Part shown: one piece after another, positions 33,499 through 43,871 of the stretch | Layout of the letters: each line of letters starts with the position of its first letter | How positions within the stretch are numbered: position 1 is the first letter of the stretch | NCBI GenBank assembly: GCA_036784855.1 | Contig: JAZDSV010000013.1 | Coordinates: 62,001-126,000 of the forward strand | DNA: 64,000 nucleotides | Direction: 5' to 3' | From: Aphelidium insulamus | Lineage: Eukaryota > Aphelidiomycota > Aphelidea > Aphelidiaceae | Program-made: the position numbers and the translations under genes | Notes under the pieces: generated by a model | The model's database searches: none | The model's input: only the letters and a program-made list of their open reading frames with translations | Told to the model about the DNA's origin: nothing

Positions 33499-35325
33499 CT
33501 AAGGCTTCAAGGCAATGCCTTTCGGAGCAAAAAATCGTCGTGCACATTTTGTCCTCTTCAGTACCAATAGCAGACCAATTACAGTTGTGGCGATGAGGAC
33601 CACGTGCAGCGCCGCTAGTGTCACCGATGTATCGGATTCCAGGCGTTGCAGCATGCGACGCGGGTCATGCGGCATCACAGGCGGTGTGATGGGGAACAGG
33701 TCGGGCAGGCGCTGCAACTCGAGCCACTCCAGCAGTGTCGCGTCGCCCGTCGCCCACCTATTTATCGTGACAATCTTGTCAATGTTGGAGAAGCGACGCT
33801 CCTGTTCGAATTCGTGTGTCTCGTTCCAGCGGTCAAGCGAGGCTGGAACAGCAGGGTCCAGGTGACTTTGCCACCACAGGACACGCTTATCATACTGCGC
33901 CGAACGCAACCAGCGTGTCTCTGGCTTCTTGCGCCAATTATAGGCGATAGGGGTGTACGGGTGACGACGGTGATACAGCGCAACATCCGGCAAGATGATG
34001 AACCCGATGCCGAGCGCCTGTCGAGCGAGTTTCATCTGTATAATCTTGTCGCGGCCAAAGTCGGCGAAAATCTCGTCAAAATAGGGAAAGTGCATTCGCA
34101 TGCCGGAACCGGGTGGCGAAATGAATGTGGGCACCACGATGTACGGCTCATACTTTTCGGGGATTGAGCCGTTCCAGTGCGGGCCGGGAATGGCGTACGG
34201 CTTGCGCGCATCCATCCACGTCTTGTAGTCGCTGGGATAGTGACACTCGACGCAGTAGTAGTCTACAGCAGGTCAACAATCTGTAAACATACAACCAAAA
34301 GAGACTGCTTGCCAAATACACGCAAAACTCCGGCCGTGTACTTTTCGCGAATATCCTTGACACTGGCCTTGTAGTAGGCGTCCTCCCACACCTTGCCATC
34401 ATCATCAGTTACTTTCATGTCCAGCTGGAACGCCGGCACAACCAGCATTTTCAGTAGTTCGCCGCTGACTTGTTGTCGTAACAGGCGATCGTGCTTTCTA
34501 CAAGAATGTTAGTGAAAATATACCAAGCAAACTGTTTTCTTACAAGATATCGGCACGGGTGCGGGGCAGCGGCAGAAAGTCAATGTCATTTAAAAACATG
34601 TGCGATGTCTCGATCCCAATTTGCGCCACATTGCGCAACATATTAAAGGGGAACGGTGTGGCCGGCTGTGAAAAAGTTTTAAGCATACATACGTTCAATG
34701 TACAATAATAGACAAGTACCCGGGCAAACACCAAGTGAATTGTGGCACGTTCGCGGATGTCCTTGTGCGTCAACAGCATCTCATCAATCTTCTTCAAGTC
34801 TTCGTCGCCGCGTATGTAGAATGCAAACTGCATAAGGCCTATGGATAATATATGAGTGTGACATACTATGTGTATTGGCACACACCGTCCCAGTTCTGTG
34901 CGTGGAACGGAATGTTCTCCAGACGGTCCACGGTGCCCATGGCCACCAGTGTCACATCGATGGGAAGAGGGGCCTGCGGCTGTGTTTAACACACATATAT
35001 ATAACAGCAACCAGGCACACCCCCGCACCTTGGACAGCTGGCCGTGGTTGTAGCACAGTTGCATAACGTGCTCGTCAGTGGTCTCGTTGAACAGGGGATC
35101 GGTGATGGGGATGACCATTGCTGGCTTGATCTGGCGGGTGAGCACGATGCGCCTGATGGTCGGGTTGTCGGTGAAGTCGGATATCCGCGGACACCGAAAG
35201 TCGTGCGAGTTCTCGTGTATGAATATCGGCTGCTGCTGCACATAGATGGCGTCGTCCACCACCATGGCAGTGTGGACCGGTCTGGCAAGCAGCACTGCCA
35301 TTGCGACTATCAGTGACGACTTCAT
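33499..35325 (-). CDS. GT49-family glycosyltransferase A (B4GAT1/LARGE-type)
   Basis: Secretory-pathway glycosyltransferase of CAZy family GT49, whose known members transfer glucuronic acid (B4GAT1, LARGE second domain). Minus-strand start MKSSLIVAMAVLLARPVHTA is a cleavable-looking signal. Next come RIVLTRQIKPAMVIPI, VTLVAMGTVDRLENIPFHAQ, GLMQFAFYIRGDED, IHLVFAR, and the GT49 core FPFNMLRNVAQIGIETSHMF followed by LNDIDFLP (DxD). Then EKYEPYIVVPT, FPYFDEIFADFGRDKIIQMK and LPDVALYHRRHPYTP. A hydrophobic helix (LHVVLIATTVIGLLLVL) lies near the C-terminus before a basic end. Six or seven exons. A second paralogue lies immediately upstream on the same strand. The topology (signal plus C-terminal anchor) differs from the usual type II form. 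Confidence 0.82.
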
Positions 35326-35917
35326 CGGGGACAGTGGCGACAGTGGCTGCATGTATTGTGTAGTGTAGTGTTGTATATAGCGCAATCTATAATCTATAAG
35401 TGCCGGTTGGCGCACGTGAACAATCGAGCAAAGAGAAACAGCGAGCTAGGAGACGGCGGAATGTGAAATCGGCATTGTTTGCGAGGTGGCGGGCGCGGCA
35501 TTGACGACGTGGAGAGAAAACATTGTCGGTTTTCGATTGCTGACCGTGCATGGCGCTGCCTTGCATGTGTATGTGCCTTAGTATTAGTAGTATTATAGTA
35601 TTAGTTAGTATTAGTAGCTGATAAACATAATCTGTCCTTGACTACGTTTGTTGAGCAATTGTCAACATCGCGTTAACACTGCATTGTCTTGTCAGTGTAA
35701 CCTAATGCCTATTAAGGGTAGACGAGCCGGCTCGCGAGCAGCGAGACGAGAACGAGACGAGAACGAGCGGGCAATTATTCTCGCGAGCCGGCTCGATGCC
35801 CACCCTTAATGCCTATCTGACGACACTCAAATAGCATGCAATACATGTGGAATGAAGTGCATTTTCAAACTTTATGCATCTTCGTAAAGCAACCGCTGTA
35901 TGCAATGCAGTATCTAT
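35326..35917. other. 592-bp spacer between the two GT49 genes
   Basis: Holds the promoter of GT49 gene A, an AGTATTAGT-type short tandem repeat (35580-35612) and the MITE-like element at 35713-35808. No gene recognised. Confidence 0.5.
35713..35808. mobile_element. 96-bp hAT-like MITE with 8-bp target-site duplication
   Basis: Terminal inverted repeats start TAAGGGT and end ACCCTTA. Pairing extends inward through the GAGCCGGCTCGCGAG block on the left and CTCGCGAGCCGGCTC on the right, with a 2-nt length difference. Identical 8-bp ATGCCTAT flanks lie at 35705-35712 and 35809-35816. The interior has a direct repeat (GAGACGAGAAC twice). Size, inverted ends and 8-bp duplication fit a non-autonomous hAT-type element; no transposase is seen in the window. 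Confidence 0.8.
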
Positions 35918-37093
35918 TCAGTCTATGTTGGTTGAAGGCTTGGAGGTGGACCACGGCAACATTGTAGACGGGCCGTATAGTCTGATGCGACGGCGCGCCA
36001 ACACTTGCCGACCCACAGTAACCAAGGCCACGGCACAGAATATAATCAGGCAGTATTTCGCGACTTGCACCAGGTGGTACAACAAACCTCCGCTGTCATC
36101 ATCATCATCCTCGTCAATGAATGGTGCTCGCCCACTTGCAATCGCCTCGTCATCCAGTCCCGCCAATACTGGACCCATCGTCGGTGTCAAATCGGGCAAG
36201 CTCTGTCCGGAAAGCCACTCGATTGCCGAATAGTCACTTGTCGCCCACCTATTAGTGGCCATCATGGTCGAGAGGGGCGAGTAGACGCGTCCACTATCCG
36301 ACGACGCCTCCAGCTCCTCGCTCCAGCGATCCGGGTTGCCCAGTGTGGTCGGATCGACAAACTCTTGCCACCACATTATCCGGCGCAGGTACTGGGTCAT
36401 TCGCGTCTTGCGACTTGCCGGCACATTTGCCCACGCGGCCGCCATCGGGGTCTTGGGATGCCGGCGGTGGTACAGTGCCACACCCGGCAGAACAGTGAAG
36501 CGGTAGCCAAATTGTTGCCGCAACATCTTCAGGTGTATCAGTTTGTCACGGCCGAACCCGGCCAGAGCTTCGTCAAAGTACAAAAAGTGCGACAGGGCGC
36601 CGCTGTCTCCCAGCTGGAGGCGCGTCGGCACCACAATGTACGGTTCGTACTTTTCGGGGATGACGGCGACCTTGGCTGGAGGCTCTTGCTGCGTCGTCTC
36701 TGACTCACCTTCCACAACGGATGCAGGAGTTAGCACAGGTAGATCGTATGGACTCTTTGCCGACAACCACCGCTCGTACTGAGTGGGATAGTGGCACTCT
36801 TTGCACCCGTAATCTGGTACACAACATTATAAGCATGCTGGCACAGATATATATCAATATAAACGTACCAAATACACGTAAAATGCGCTTCCTGTACTTG
36901 TGTTTGAGGGTCTTGAGTGTGAGTTCGGGAAATCGCTGCTGAAATGTGTCCACTTCCTCGTCCGTGCGCCTGTCGTCCATCTCGAATGCCGGCACAACCA
37001 GCAGACGCATTAGCGAGCCATCCAATTGCTGTCGCAACAAGTCTTGATGCTTCCTGCATGATATATATGTAAGACACTATGGCGTACAAGGAC

Positions 37094-37130
<37 letters not shown>

Positions 37131-38016
37131 AGCACTTGCAGCAGCTTGGAGCGAGTATTCATCATGGGAATGAAATCAATGTCCACCAGGAACATGTGCG
37201 ACGTCTCCACGCCAACCTGCGCCACATTGCGCAGCATATTGAACGGGAACGGCGAGGCTGGCTACGCGGATGTTAATCACCGGTGACGACGGGCACAGCT
37301 GTCGAACCTTGGCAAAGACCAGGTGAATGTTGCACTTTTGACGCACGTTGGCATCGGCCAGCAGCAAATAGTCCAGCGCGCGAACGTCCTCCTCGCCGTG
37401 CACATACACGGCGATATTGATCAGCCCTGCCAGTGGTGTGTATATGAGTTCCAATGCAGTAGTGCAATTTCACTGTACTAACCGTCCCAGGTGACAGCCG
37501 CCTGTGCCAGATTGTCCAGCCGGTCCACGGAGCCGAATGTGACCAGAGAGACGTCCATCTCGCCTGCTGGAGCTGGCTGCCAAGCACATATGTAAGAAGA
37601 TATGAACATGTCAGACCCAGCAAAGCACATACGCGAAAGAAACGCCGATCGCTGCGGTGGTAGCAGAGTTGGAGCGTGTACTCGTCCGTGGTGGCGTTGA
37701 AGGAGTCGGCGTCGTCAATGGGGATGATCATGGCGGGCTTCAGCTGCCGTGTGAGCACCACTCTCTGCACGGGTGGCTGTGCAGACGGCAGCTGGTCTGC
37801 GCCGCCGTCTCCTGAGCGTCCAGTGTCGGTGAACAGTGCAAAGTCGTCCAGGTGCGGACACCGGAACTCCAAGTGGTCCTGGTAGAGAAAGACGGGCGGC
37901 CTGGTCACCACCACGGCATCGCCGACAATGTGAGTGCAGTGTGCTGAGTACGGGAGCCACGCAAGCAGCAGCAGTGGCGGCAATGTAAGCGGCGGGGCAC
38001 CAAACAGACTTCTCAT
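35918..38016 (-). CDS. GT49-family glycosyltransferase B (B4GAT1/LARGE-type)
   Basis: Tandem paralogue of the gene at 33499-35325. Start at 38016 (MRSLFGAPPLTLPPLLLLAW) gives a signal peptide. Shared blocks: RVVLTRQLKPAMIIPI, VSLVTFGSVDRLDNL, GLINIAVYVHGEED, NIHLVFAK, the core ending MFLVDIDFIPM (DxD), EKYEPYIVVPT, LYFDEALAGFGRDKLIHLKM and LPGVALYHRRHPKTP. The C-terminal hydrophobic span YCLIIFCAVALVTVGRQVL is followed by a basic tail. An Asp-rich loop (DEDDDDDSGG) precedes the anchor. Several exons; intron near 37090-37125 contains a (TA)n tract. Divergent from XPA, 122 bp between start codons. Confidence 0.82.
37096..37127. repeat. (TA)n microsatellite in a GT49 B intron
   Basis: About 16 TA units inside an intron of the minus-strand glycosyltransferase gene. 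Confidence 0.85.
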
Positions 38017-38138
38017 GGCGCAGAGCACACACACACGAGCAGTTTGCGTGTGTGGGAGACAGAAGACGTCCACCTTGGCGACTGCGGGCACTCTGCCACC
38101 ACCTCAACCTGCCAACGGTTGCCAGGCGCGCGTCGACA
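38017..38138. promoter_or_regulatory. 122-bp divergent promoter GT49 B / XPA
   Basis: Short shared region between opposing start codons, GC-rich with GCACACACACACGAGCAG near 38021-38040. No motif assigned. Confidence 0.4.
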
Positions 38139-39170
38139 ATGACAACGGAATCTCGGCCGCGTCGCCAGATTGATCACCCAGGCTCCGTTGCCGAGGCCAC
38201 CCCGCCGCTGGCCACCCCGCCGTCCAGTACAACTACAACCGCCACCACAGGCACAGGCACCAGCAATGCCGCACCGAAGCCACTGCCGAAATCCGCGCTG
38301 ACCAAGCGCAAGTACATTGACTACGACCTCAGCCAGCTCACCGACACCAAGGCCGGCTTCCTGGTGCCCGCGGGGACGACACAGGCACAGGCCACGTCTT
38401 CAGCCGCACCGGCAGACAGTAGTAATACTAAGAGAGGTCGCGGTGTGCAGGCAGCGGCGGTCAACCCGCTGGCCTCGGTGTACCTGACGCGCCCCAGCAC
38501 CGATGCCAGCGCCTCCACTGCGCCGCCGACCACGGTGCTGTACGAGCACACTGCCCTGCCGCCGGTGGACATTGCCAATGCGGCCAACAACGCGCACTGC
38601 ACGCACTGCCCGTCACTCTCACTGGACGTGGAGCTGTACCGCCACTTTGGCGTCGCGGTGTGCCGGCAGTGCCGCGACGACCGCCCCGAGCTCTACACCC
38701 TGCTCACCAAGACGGAGGCGCGCCAGGACTACCTGCTCACCGACGAGGAGCTGCGTGACTCTGCCCGCGTGCCCTGCATGCACCGCCCGAACCCCCTGAA
38801 GAGCACCTATGCGCCGATGCTGCTGTACTTGCGCGTGCAGGTGGAACAGTTTGCGTGGCAAAAGTGGGGCGACGCGGCCGGTCTGGACGCCGAGTGGGAG
38901 CGTCGCCAGTCGAAGGTGGCCGGCCGCAAGGAGCAGCAGCTTCGCCAGAAGCTGGCGGACTTGCGGCGGCGCACGCGCACCAGTCTCTGGACCTCGGGTG
39001 GTGCCAGTGGGAACACTGCAATTGGAAACTCTGGTGGCACTGCTACAACCACGCACAAGCACGAATTCGTGGATGATGTGGAGGAGGAGGAGGAGGCGGC
39101 GACTGCAGCAGATGCGTGTCGCCGACGGTGTCGCATCTGCAACCTGGTGGTGGAGGAGGAAGAGTTTTGA
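38139..39170 (+). CDS. XPA: XPA, nucleotide-excision-repair damage verification
   Basis: Single exon, 343 residues. XPA verifies damage and organises the repair bubble with RPA and TFIIH. A disordered Thr/Ala/Pro-rich N-terminus (with KRKYIDYDLSQL) leads to the zinc finger HCTHC-x17-CRQC, identical in spacing to human XPA. Then LLTKTEARQDYLLTDEELRD, NPLKSTYAPMLLYLRVQVEQ and FAWQKWGDAAGLDAEWERRQ (XPA_C, DNA-binding), then a basic helix KEQQLRQKLADLRRRTR. The C-terminus has HKHEFVDDVEEEEE and a final CxxC-like CRRRCRIC. Start chosen as the first ATG that leaves a divergent promoter and no upstream family similarity. Confidence 0.93.
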   Translation: MTTESRPRRQIDHPGSVAEATPPLATPPSSTTTTATTGTGTSNAAPKPLPKSALTKRKYIDYDLSQLTDTKAGFLVPAGTTQAQATSSAAPADSSNTKRGRGVQAAAVNPLASVYLTRPSTDASASTAPPTTVLYEHTALPPVDIANAANNAHCTHCPSLSLDVELYRHFGVAVCRQCRDDRPELYTLLTKTEARQDYLLTDEELRDSARVPCMHRPNPLKSTYAPMLLYLRVQVEQFAWQKWGDAAGLDAEWERRQSKVAGRKEQQLRQKLADLRRRTRTSLWTSGGASGNTAIGNSGGTATTTHKHEFVDDVEEEEEAATAADACRRRCRICNLVVEEEEF

Positions 39171-39663
39171 ATACATTTCTGTGCAGCGTAGATATGCATA
39201 TAAACAGAGCTCTAATGAATACATATAGCGGCACCCAGACAGCCGGCAGCCAGCTGGTATTTACCTGTATAAGCATAACCAACAGCTTTGTATGGCCGTC
39301 ACATTGGTTGCCGCTGTTTACAGAAAAAAAAATTACCCATATTATACATCACTTACGCTTTAGAGTGCTCAAATTACAATAACGACATGCGTTCCCTGAA
39401 GCCTGAAACGTTCCGAGAGACACAACGAGGCCCGTGTATTCGACTAGACACACATCATATATATATATATATATATATACAACGTCTTGTTTCTAGCACG
39501 CAATTGTGCTCTCAGTTGGTGCCAGTGTTGATCACCAATTGCCAAGTATTCGCGGCCACTGCGAACAAGATGAGGCTTGGCTGATATCGATACCATGAAT
39601 CCCAGTATATAAGTATCACGTTTATTCAAAAATATCACCCATTGCCTCATGCCACTCGCCGCG
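39171..39663. other. Convergent spacer with (TA)n
   Basis: 493 bp between XPA and a minus-strand secreted-protein gene. Carries a (TA)n run at 39456-39478 and no gene that I can support. Confidence 0.5.
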
Positions 39664-40323
39664 TTAAAAGGCAAATTGTTGCACCGGGACCGCCGCACAA
39701 ATCTTTTGGTCGTACTGACACTGCGATCCACTGCCGTTCTTGGCCTGGCAGTCGCTGATGGCCTGCGTGCGCTGCTGTGCAGTGTCGGTGCACAGGCTGC
39801 CCGGTGACGTGCCAGTTGGAGATCCACCGGTGCTTGGCGGGGAGCCTGTGCCTGCCGGAGATGATTTACCACCCGTATTATTGCCGTTCTTGCTGTTGTT
39901 GTCACCGCCAGCGGAGCTGTTCACTCCCTTTCCACGTTCGGACGCGTTGCCAGAATTGCGGTTATTCTCATCGCTGCTGGTGGAATTTTTGGGCGCTTCT
40001 TCGGGGAACGTCTGCGCCGGCGGAGACTGGACCTTGGCCTGGGGAGTCTGTGGCGGCGACGGTGCCGGTGTCACTGGGGGCGTGTTGACAACAACGGGTG
40101 CCGGGGCCGGTGCAGCAGGCTTTTTATCGTCGTCGCCGCCGCCGCGGCCAAAGAATTTGTTGAACGCGGCAATGCCGGCACCCGCGCTGAACCCTCCCAC
40201 GGCGCCATGCACGATAGAATCAACGATACCTCCACGCTTGTTGAGGTGTACGGGCGCCGCATCAATGGACACCGCAGCCGCGACCAGGGCCACGACGGCG
40301 CACAGAATACTCTCGGAACGCAT
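39664..40323 (-). CDS. Secreted low-complexity protein with C-terminal four-Cys motif, A
   Basis: About 219 residues, single exon. MRSESILCAVVALVAAAVSI is a clear signal peptide, followed by LNKRGG, a dibasic site where a Kex2-like protease could cut. A Gly/Ala-rich hydrophobic segment (GAVGGFSAGAGIAAFNKFFG), a Pro/Ala/Thr stretch and a Ser/Gly/Asn-rich region precede the C-terminal motif LCTDTAQQRTQAISDCQAKN...CQYDQKICAAV. This is shared with the neighbouring gene and defines a small family I do not recognise. Likely extracellular or wall-associated. The start is the ATG before the signal; upstream codons are in frame but lack features. Confidence 0.75.
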   Translation of the reverse strand: MRSESILCAVVALVAAAVSIDAAPVHLNKRGGIVDSIVHGAVGGFSAGAGIAAFNKFFGRGGGDDDKKPAAPAPAPVVVNTPPVTPAPSPPQTPQAKVQSPPAQTFPEEAPKNSTSSDENNRNSGNASERGKGVNSSAGGDNNSKNGNNTGGKSSPAGTGSPPSTGGSPTGTSPGSLCTDTAQQRTQAISDCQAKNGSGSQCQYDQKICAAVPVQQFAF

Positions 40324-40442
40324 TATGGTGAATGAAACTACGAGGGAGCAGAATGGCAGAGAAGAAGGTGACGAATGGAAGCAAGATGAAAAGATCTGCG
40401 CCACATTTTAGGTCAAATTTGAAGAGTGTATTTCATCACGCC

Positions 40443-40862
40443 TTATTGTGGGACTGCGGCCTTGACTGCCATGCAGAGCTTCTGGTCGTATGTGCACTTG
40501 TGTGCACTGTCATTACCCTTCTCACAGTCTGCAATCGCCTCTTGCCTCTGTTCCGCGGTGTCGGTGCACAGATTGCCGGTGCTGCTTTTGTCGGTGCCAT
40601 TGTGGTCAACGGCAGATTGTCCATTGCTGTTGCCGCTAGATGATGCAGCGGGCGTCGGCGATGCCGTGGGTGCTGCATCTTTTTTGGTAAGCTCGCCAAC
40701 CGCAGCATTCCCCGCGGCGAACCCGGCTCCCCCCGTGAATCCGTGAAGAATCACTTTGCCCAGTTCGCGTAATGCATCGCCATATTTGATGGGCGCACCA
40801 TCAACGGACACTGCAGATGTCGCCACAACGGCCAACAGCGCGATGGGGATGGAGATGCGCAT
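40443..40862 (-). CDS. Secreted small protein with C-terminal four-Cys motif, B
   Basis: About 139 residues, single exon, tandem paralogue of the gene at 39664-40323 with 119 bp between them. Signal peptide MRISIPIALLAVVATSAVSV, then KYGDALRELGKVILHGFTGG (an amphipathic Gly-rich segment like that of A), a short Thr/Pro/Ser linker, and LCTDTAEQRQEAIADCEKGN with CTYDQKLCMAV. Cys spacing is the same as in A. The long Pro-rich middle of A is missing. Function unknown; secreted. Confidence 0.75.
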   Translation of the reverse strand: MRISIPIALLAVVATSAVSVDGAPIKYGDALRELGKVILHGFTGGAGFAAGNAAVGELTKKDAAPTASPTPAASSSGNSNGQSAVDHNGTDKSSTGNLCTDTAEQRQEAIADCEKGNDSAHKCTYDQKLCMAVKAAVPQ

Positions 40863-41165
40863 AATGTTATGTTTATTTCAATAAGATGAGATGTGCCGAG
40901 CGCGTAGTGAGCTGGCTACTTCAGTCTGAGCACGTGTCAGTTGCCCCCCGAAGGAATTCTATTGGCCGATCTTGTGACTGACTTGAATCCTGCAGCCTGC
41001 GCCATATGATTATACACAAGGTAACTCATTATGCAGAAAATATCGATGCCATCAGTAGACTACTGATGGCATCGAAAGAACTCGCTATGCAGCCTGTATG
41101 AATATGCACACGTGAATGTTATGAATGTTCATTGCAAGTGTTGTATGTAATACATACCGGCAGCC
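40863..41165. promoter_or_regulatory. Divergent region secreted B / dolichol kinase
   Basis: 303 bp between opposing starts, including the perfect palindrome at 41043-41075. Confidence 0.5.
41043..41075. repeat. Perfect 16-bp inverted repeat with 1-nt centre
   Basis: Left arm TCGATGCCATCAGTAG (41043-41058), single A, right arm CTACTGATGGCATCGA (41060-41075). No mismatch. It lies 91 bp before the dolichol kinase ATG. Confidence 0.9.
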
Positions 41166-43278
41166 ATGTTGACACTGCGCACCGCGGAGCTGATCGAGCC
41201 GGCCATTCTCGCCGTGACGTTGGTGGTGGCGGTCGCGCTCTACATTGACAGCGCCGTGGCTGCTGCCCTGGTGGCTGTAACCTGTGCCACGGCGATATTG
41301 GTGAATAGTCGACGCGTCAGTGTAGCGTCACGTGATGCTGGCTGTGGCTGCCTGGCATTTGCCTCCCCGTCGTCAGCGTTTCTGAGGTGTGTGCTGCTTG
41401 TGGTGTGTGTATGTATCGTCTGTGGGTACCTACGCATTATGCATATCAAATACATGTAGGCCTTGTGCGTACGTGGGCTGGCCGGCCGCGCTCATGCTGA
41501 CTCCGACGGCGCTGATGGCCAAGGCGGTGCGCATGCGGCTGCTTGGTGTCCATGGCGGCGCTGAGGGCGACACCGCGGACCCTCTGCTTGGGTTCATGCA
41601 GCTGTGCGTGGCACTCAGTGCCGCGTTTGGCGTGTCGCTGTGGTTCGAGTGGCGCGTGATGGCTGCACTATCGCCTCGTGTGCTGCGTGGCGCCCAACGG
41701 ACTCTACTGACACTGTTGTCCATAACTGCGTGCTCCGTGATGACCACGGCGCTGCACGAGTGGTCGACAGTAAACACCGCGGCGCACTCCACCTCCTCTA
41801 CGCACCGCGTGTGGAGCAGCAAGATTTGGCTGTGCAGCGCGTGGCTGCATTTGTGTCTGCGCGCGGTACTGGCCGCGGCACCGCGCAACTTTTCCCTGGC
41901 CGAGGCCAGCGTGATGGCACAGGCCATTGGTCTCTGGCTGCTAGATGGGGCGGTGCGCACCTTCTCCGAAGTGGGCTACCTGTCGCTGGTGCCGGCAGTG
42001 CGTGACACCGACACCGCCGTCCAGTCCACCATGGTCTACTATCTGTCACAGGCGCTGGTGCTGGGAATGCTGGCACTGACAGGCGGTGGCTGGCTGCTGA
42101 TCAAGCTGCTTGGGGGCGAGAATGACGCCATGGACGCTCAGAGGAGAAGGCTGCTTTCCGCGACTCTCTACGCAGCGTTTGCGACCGCAGTGGTGTTCGG
42201 CGTGGCCCCGTGGGTCACACTGATGGTGGGCCGGCATCACAGTCTTAGCATTGATCCGTTCCGGTGGACGCTGCAGCTCACGTTCCTCAGTCAGCGGCAC
42301 ATGTACGTTGCCAGCTGGTGGCTGGGCGGCGTGTCGTGCATGGCGGCCGTGCTGGCCTATCATCCGCGACGTCGTATATCAACGTCAGATGAGATTGACG
42401 GACGTCGTCACAAGTCTTCCCAGCTGCTGGACTCGCGGCGCAAGTTTTTTCACGTCGTAGCCGTGCTGCTGTTTGTACCTTCAATTGTGTGGACGGTACG
42501 TTGGAGTTATCTGTCTCTGTGGCCATCATTTGCTTACTAGTATGTATATCAGCCGCATTTCATGGCTCTGGCATTCGCAACTGCGTTGTCTCTCTTTATT
42601 TTGGCCGAGTTTGTGCGACTTGGCAGGCTGTGGCTGCCACTCGTGAACGTTGGAACACTGCAACGTTTCCTTGACTCTTTCACTGAACGGGACCACGGGG
42701 CATCTCATGATCAACAGTCCACGTCCGAGGACAAGTCGATGACAAGTTCAAGATCCTGGGATATGGGACCCCTCATACTCAGCCACATCTACTTGATTGT
42801 CGGCTGTGCATATCCGCTGTGGATGGTTGCGCCGGCGACGCTGCCGGACCCTCTGCATGCGACCGACGACGACTGCAGATCAGAGGCACATTTCGAATCC
42901 AACCTGGACGTAATAGCCGCGACAGTGGGTGTGGTGAGCGTTGGTGTGGGCGATGCGCTGGCGTCGTTTGTGGGACATCGCTACGGCGTGCAGCGCTGGA
43001 TAACACCAGCCGGGAGCCGGAAAACCGAATCCGCCATGGCCAAAAAGACTGTGGCCGGTTCACTGGGGTTTGCAGTCGGCTGTTTTGCCGGCTTGTTGTT
43101 TGTGCTGGCGGTGGCGATGCGCTTCCCTTGGTGCACTGACAGCGGCACTGTTACCACGGCTGCGCTGTTGGCCATTTGGGGCGCCATGCTAGAAGCGTTT
43201 TCTTGCCACAATGACAACCTGCTGCTCCCGGTCTGGTCAGTAGCGGCGATTATGCTGCTGCAGTCTGCTTTCCATTAG
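41166..43278 (+). CDS. DOLK: Dolichol kinase
   Basis: Multipass ER enzyme that makes dolichyl phosphate with CTP, needed for N-glycosylation, GPI anchors and O-mannosylation. Three exons: 41166 to about 41380, about 41461 to 42495, 42554-43278. Many transmembrane helices. Diagnostic blocks are KFFHVVAVLLFVPSIVWT joined to PHFMALAFATALSLFILAEF, RFLDSFTERD, LILSHIYLIVGCAYPLWM, VVSVGVGDALASFVGHRYG and KKTVAGSLGFAVGC (CTP-binding/catalytic loop with GDALAS and K-T/E-G motifs). The first intron contains several GTGTGT repeats. Start is the first ATG in frame with a hydrophobic N-terminus. Confidence 0.9.
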
Positions 43279-43871
43279 ATTAGATGCTGAATATATCCTT
43301 GAGGGTTCGTAAATAGTACGGCAAGTGTCAATGAATTGTTGTCATGTGAATACAACAAAGGACACCTACCCCTACCCGATGTCATGTATATAGTGTGGGG
43401 CAGGGCTCAATCTGGCTATCAATGCTAATGATGGTGGCAGGGTTGCAATAGCTGAGTAGCTAAATACTCTATATTGTAGCTGATATATAACTAGTGACCA
43501 AAGGAAGCTTCCAAAGCATTCCTTGTGCAGGGTGTAAGCAAAAAACGAATCTGCAGAGCGTATGTGCACATTAACATCACCAAACACGACATGCAAGTTA
43601 TGTATGAATATATATATAGCATAGGAGTGTGGATCGAGCAAATGCTGTTATTAGCGCTCAACACAAAGTGCACATATAGAGCCCAACACACAGAGAGCAT
43701 TCTATACACAGAGCGAATGAACAAATTAACAAGGCATGCAATACACATAAATACGCTAAACGTGTTCATGCAATGCACAGAGAGCAACTTCAAATTAAAG
43801 TGTGTGTGAATTCACAATTTTGCCGCAGTTTAGCCGCCTTGACGCACAATCGCCGCCAACAGGACGAAACA
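43279..43871. other. 593-bp spacer
   Basis: AT-rich, with one 94-codon frame (43525-43809) that looks compositionally random. No gene or repeat supported. Confidence 0.5.

Noticed and set aside
43525-43809. 94-codon plus-strand gene between dolichol kinase and the C78 peptidase
   Set aside because: Composition looks random, without motif, signal or splice structure; probably chance.
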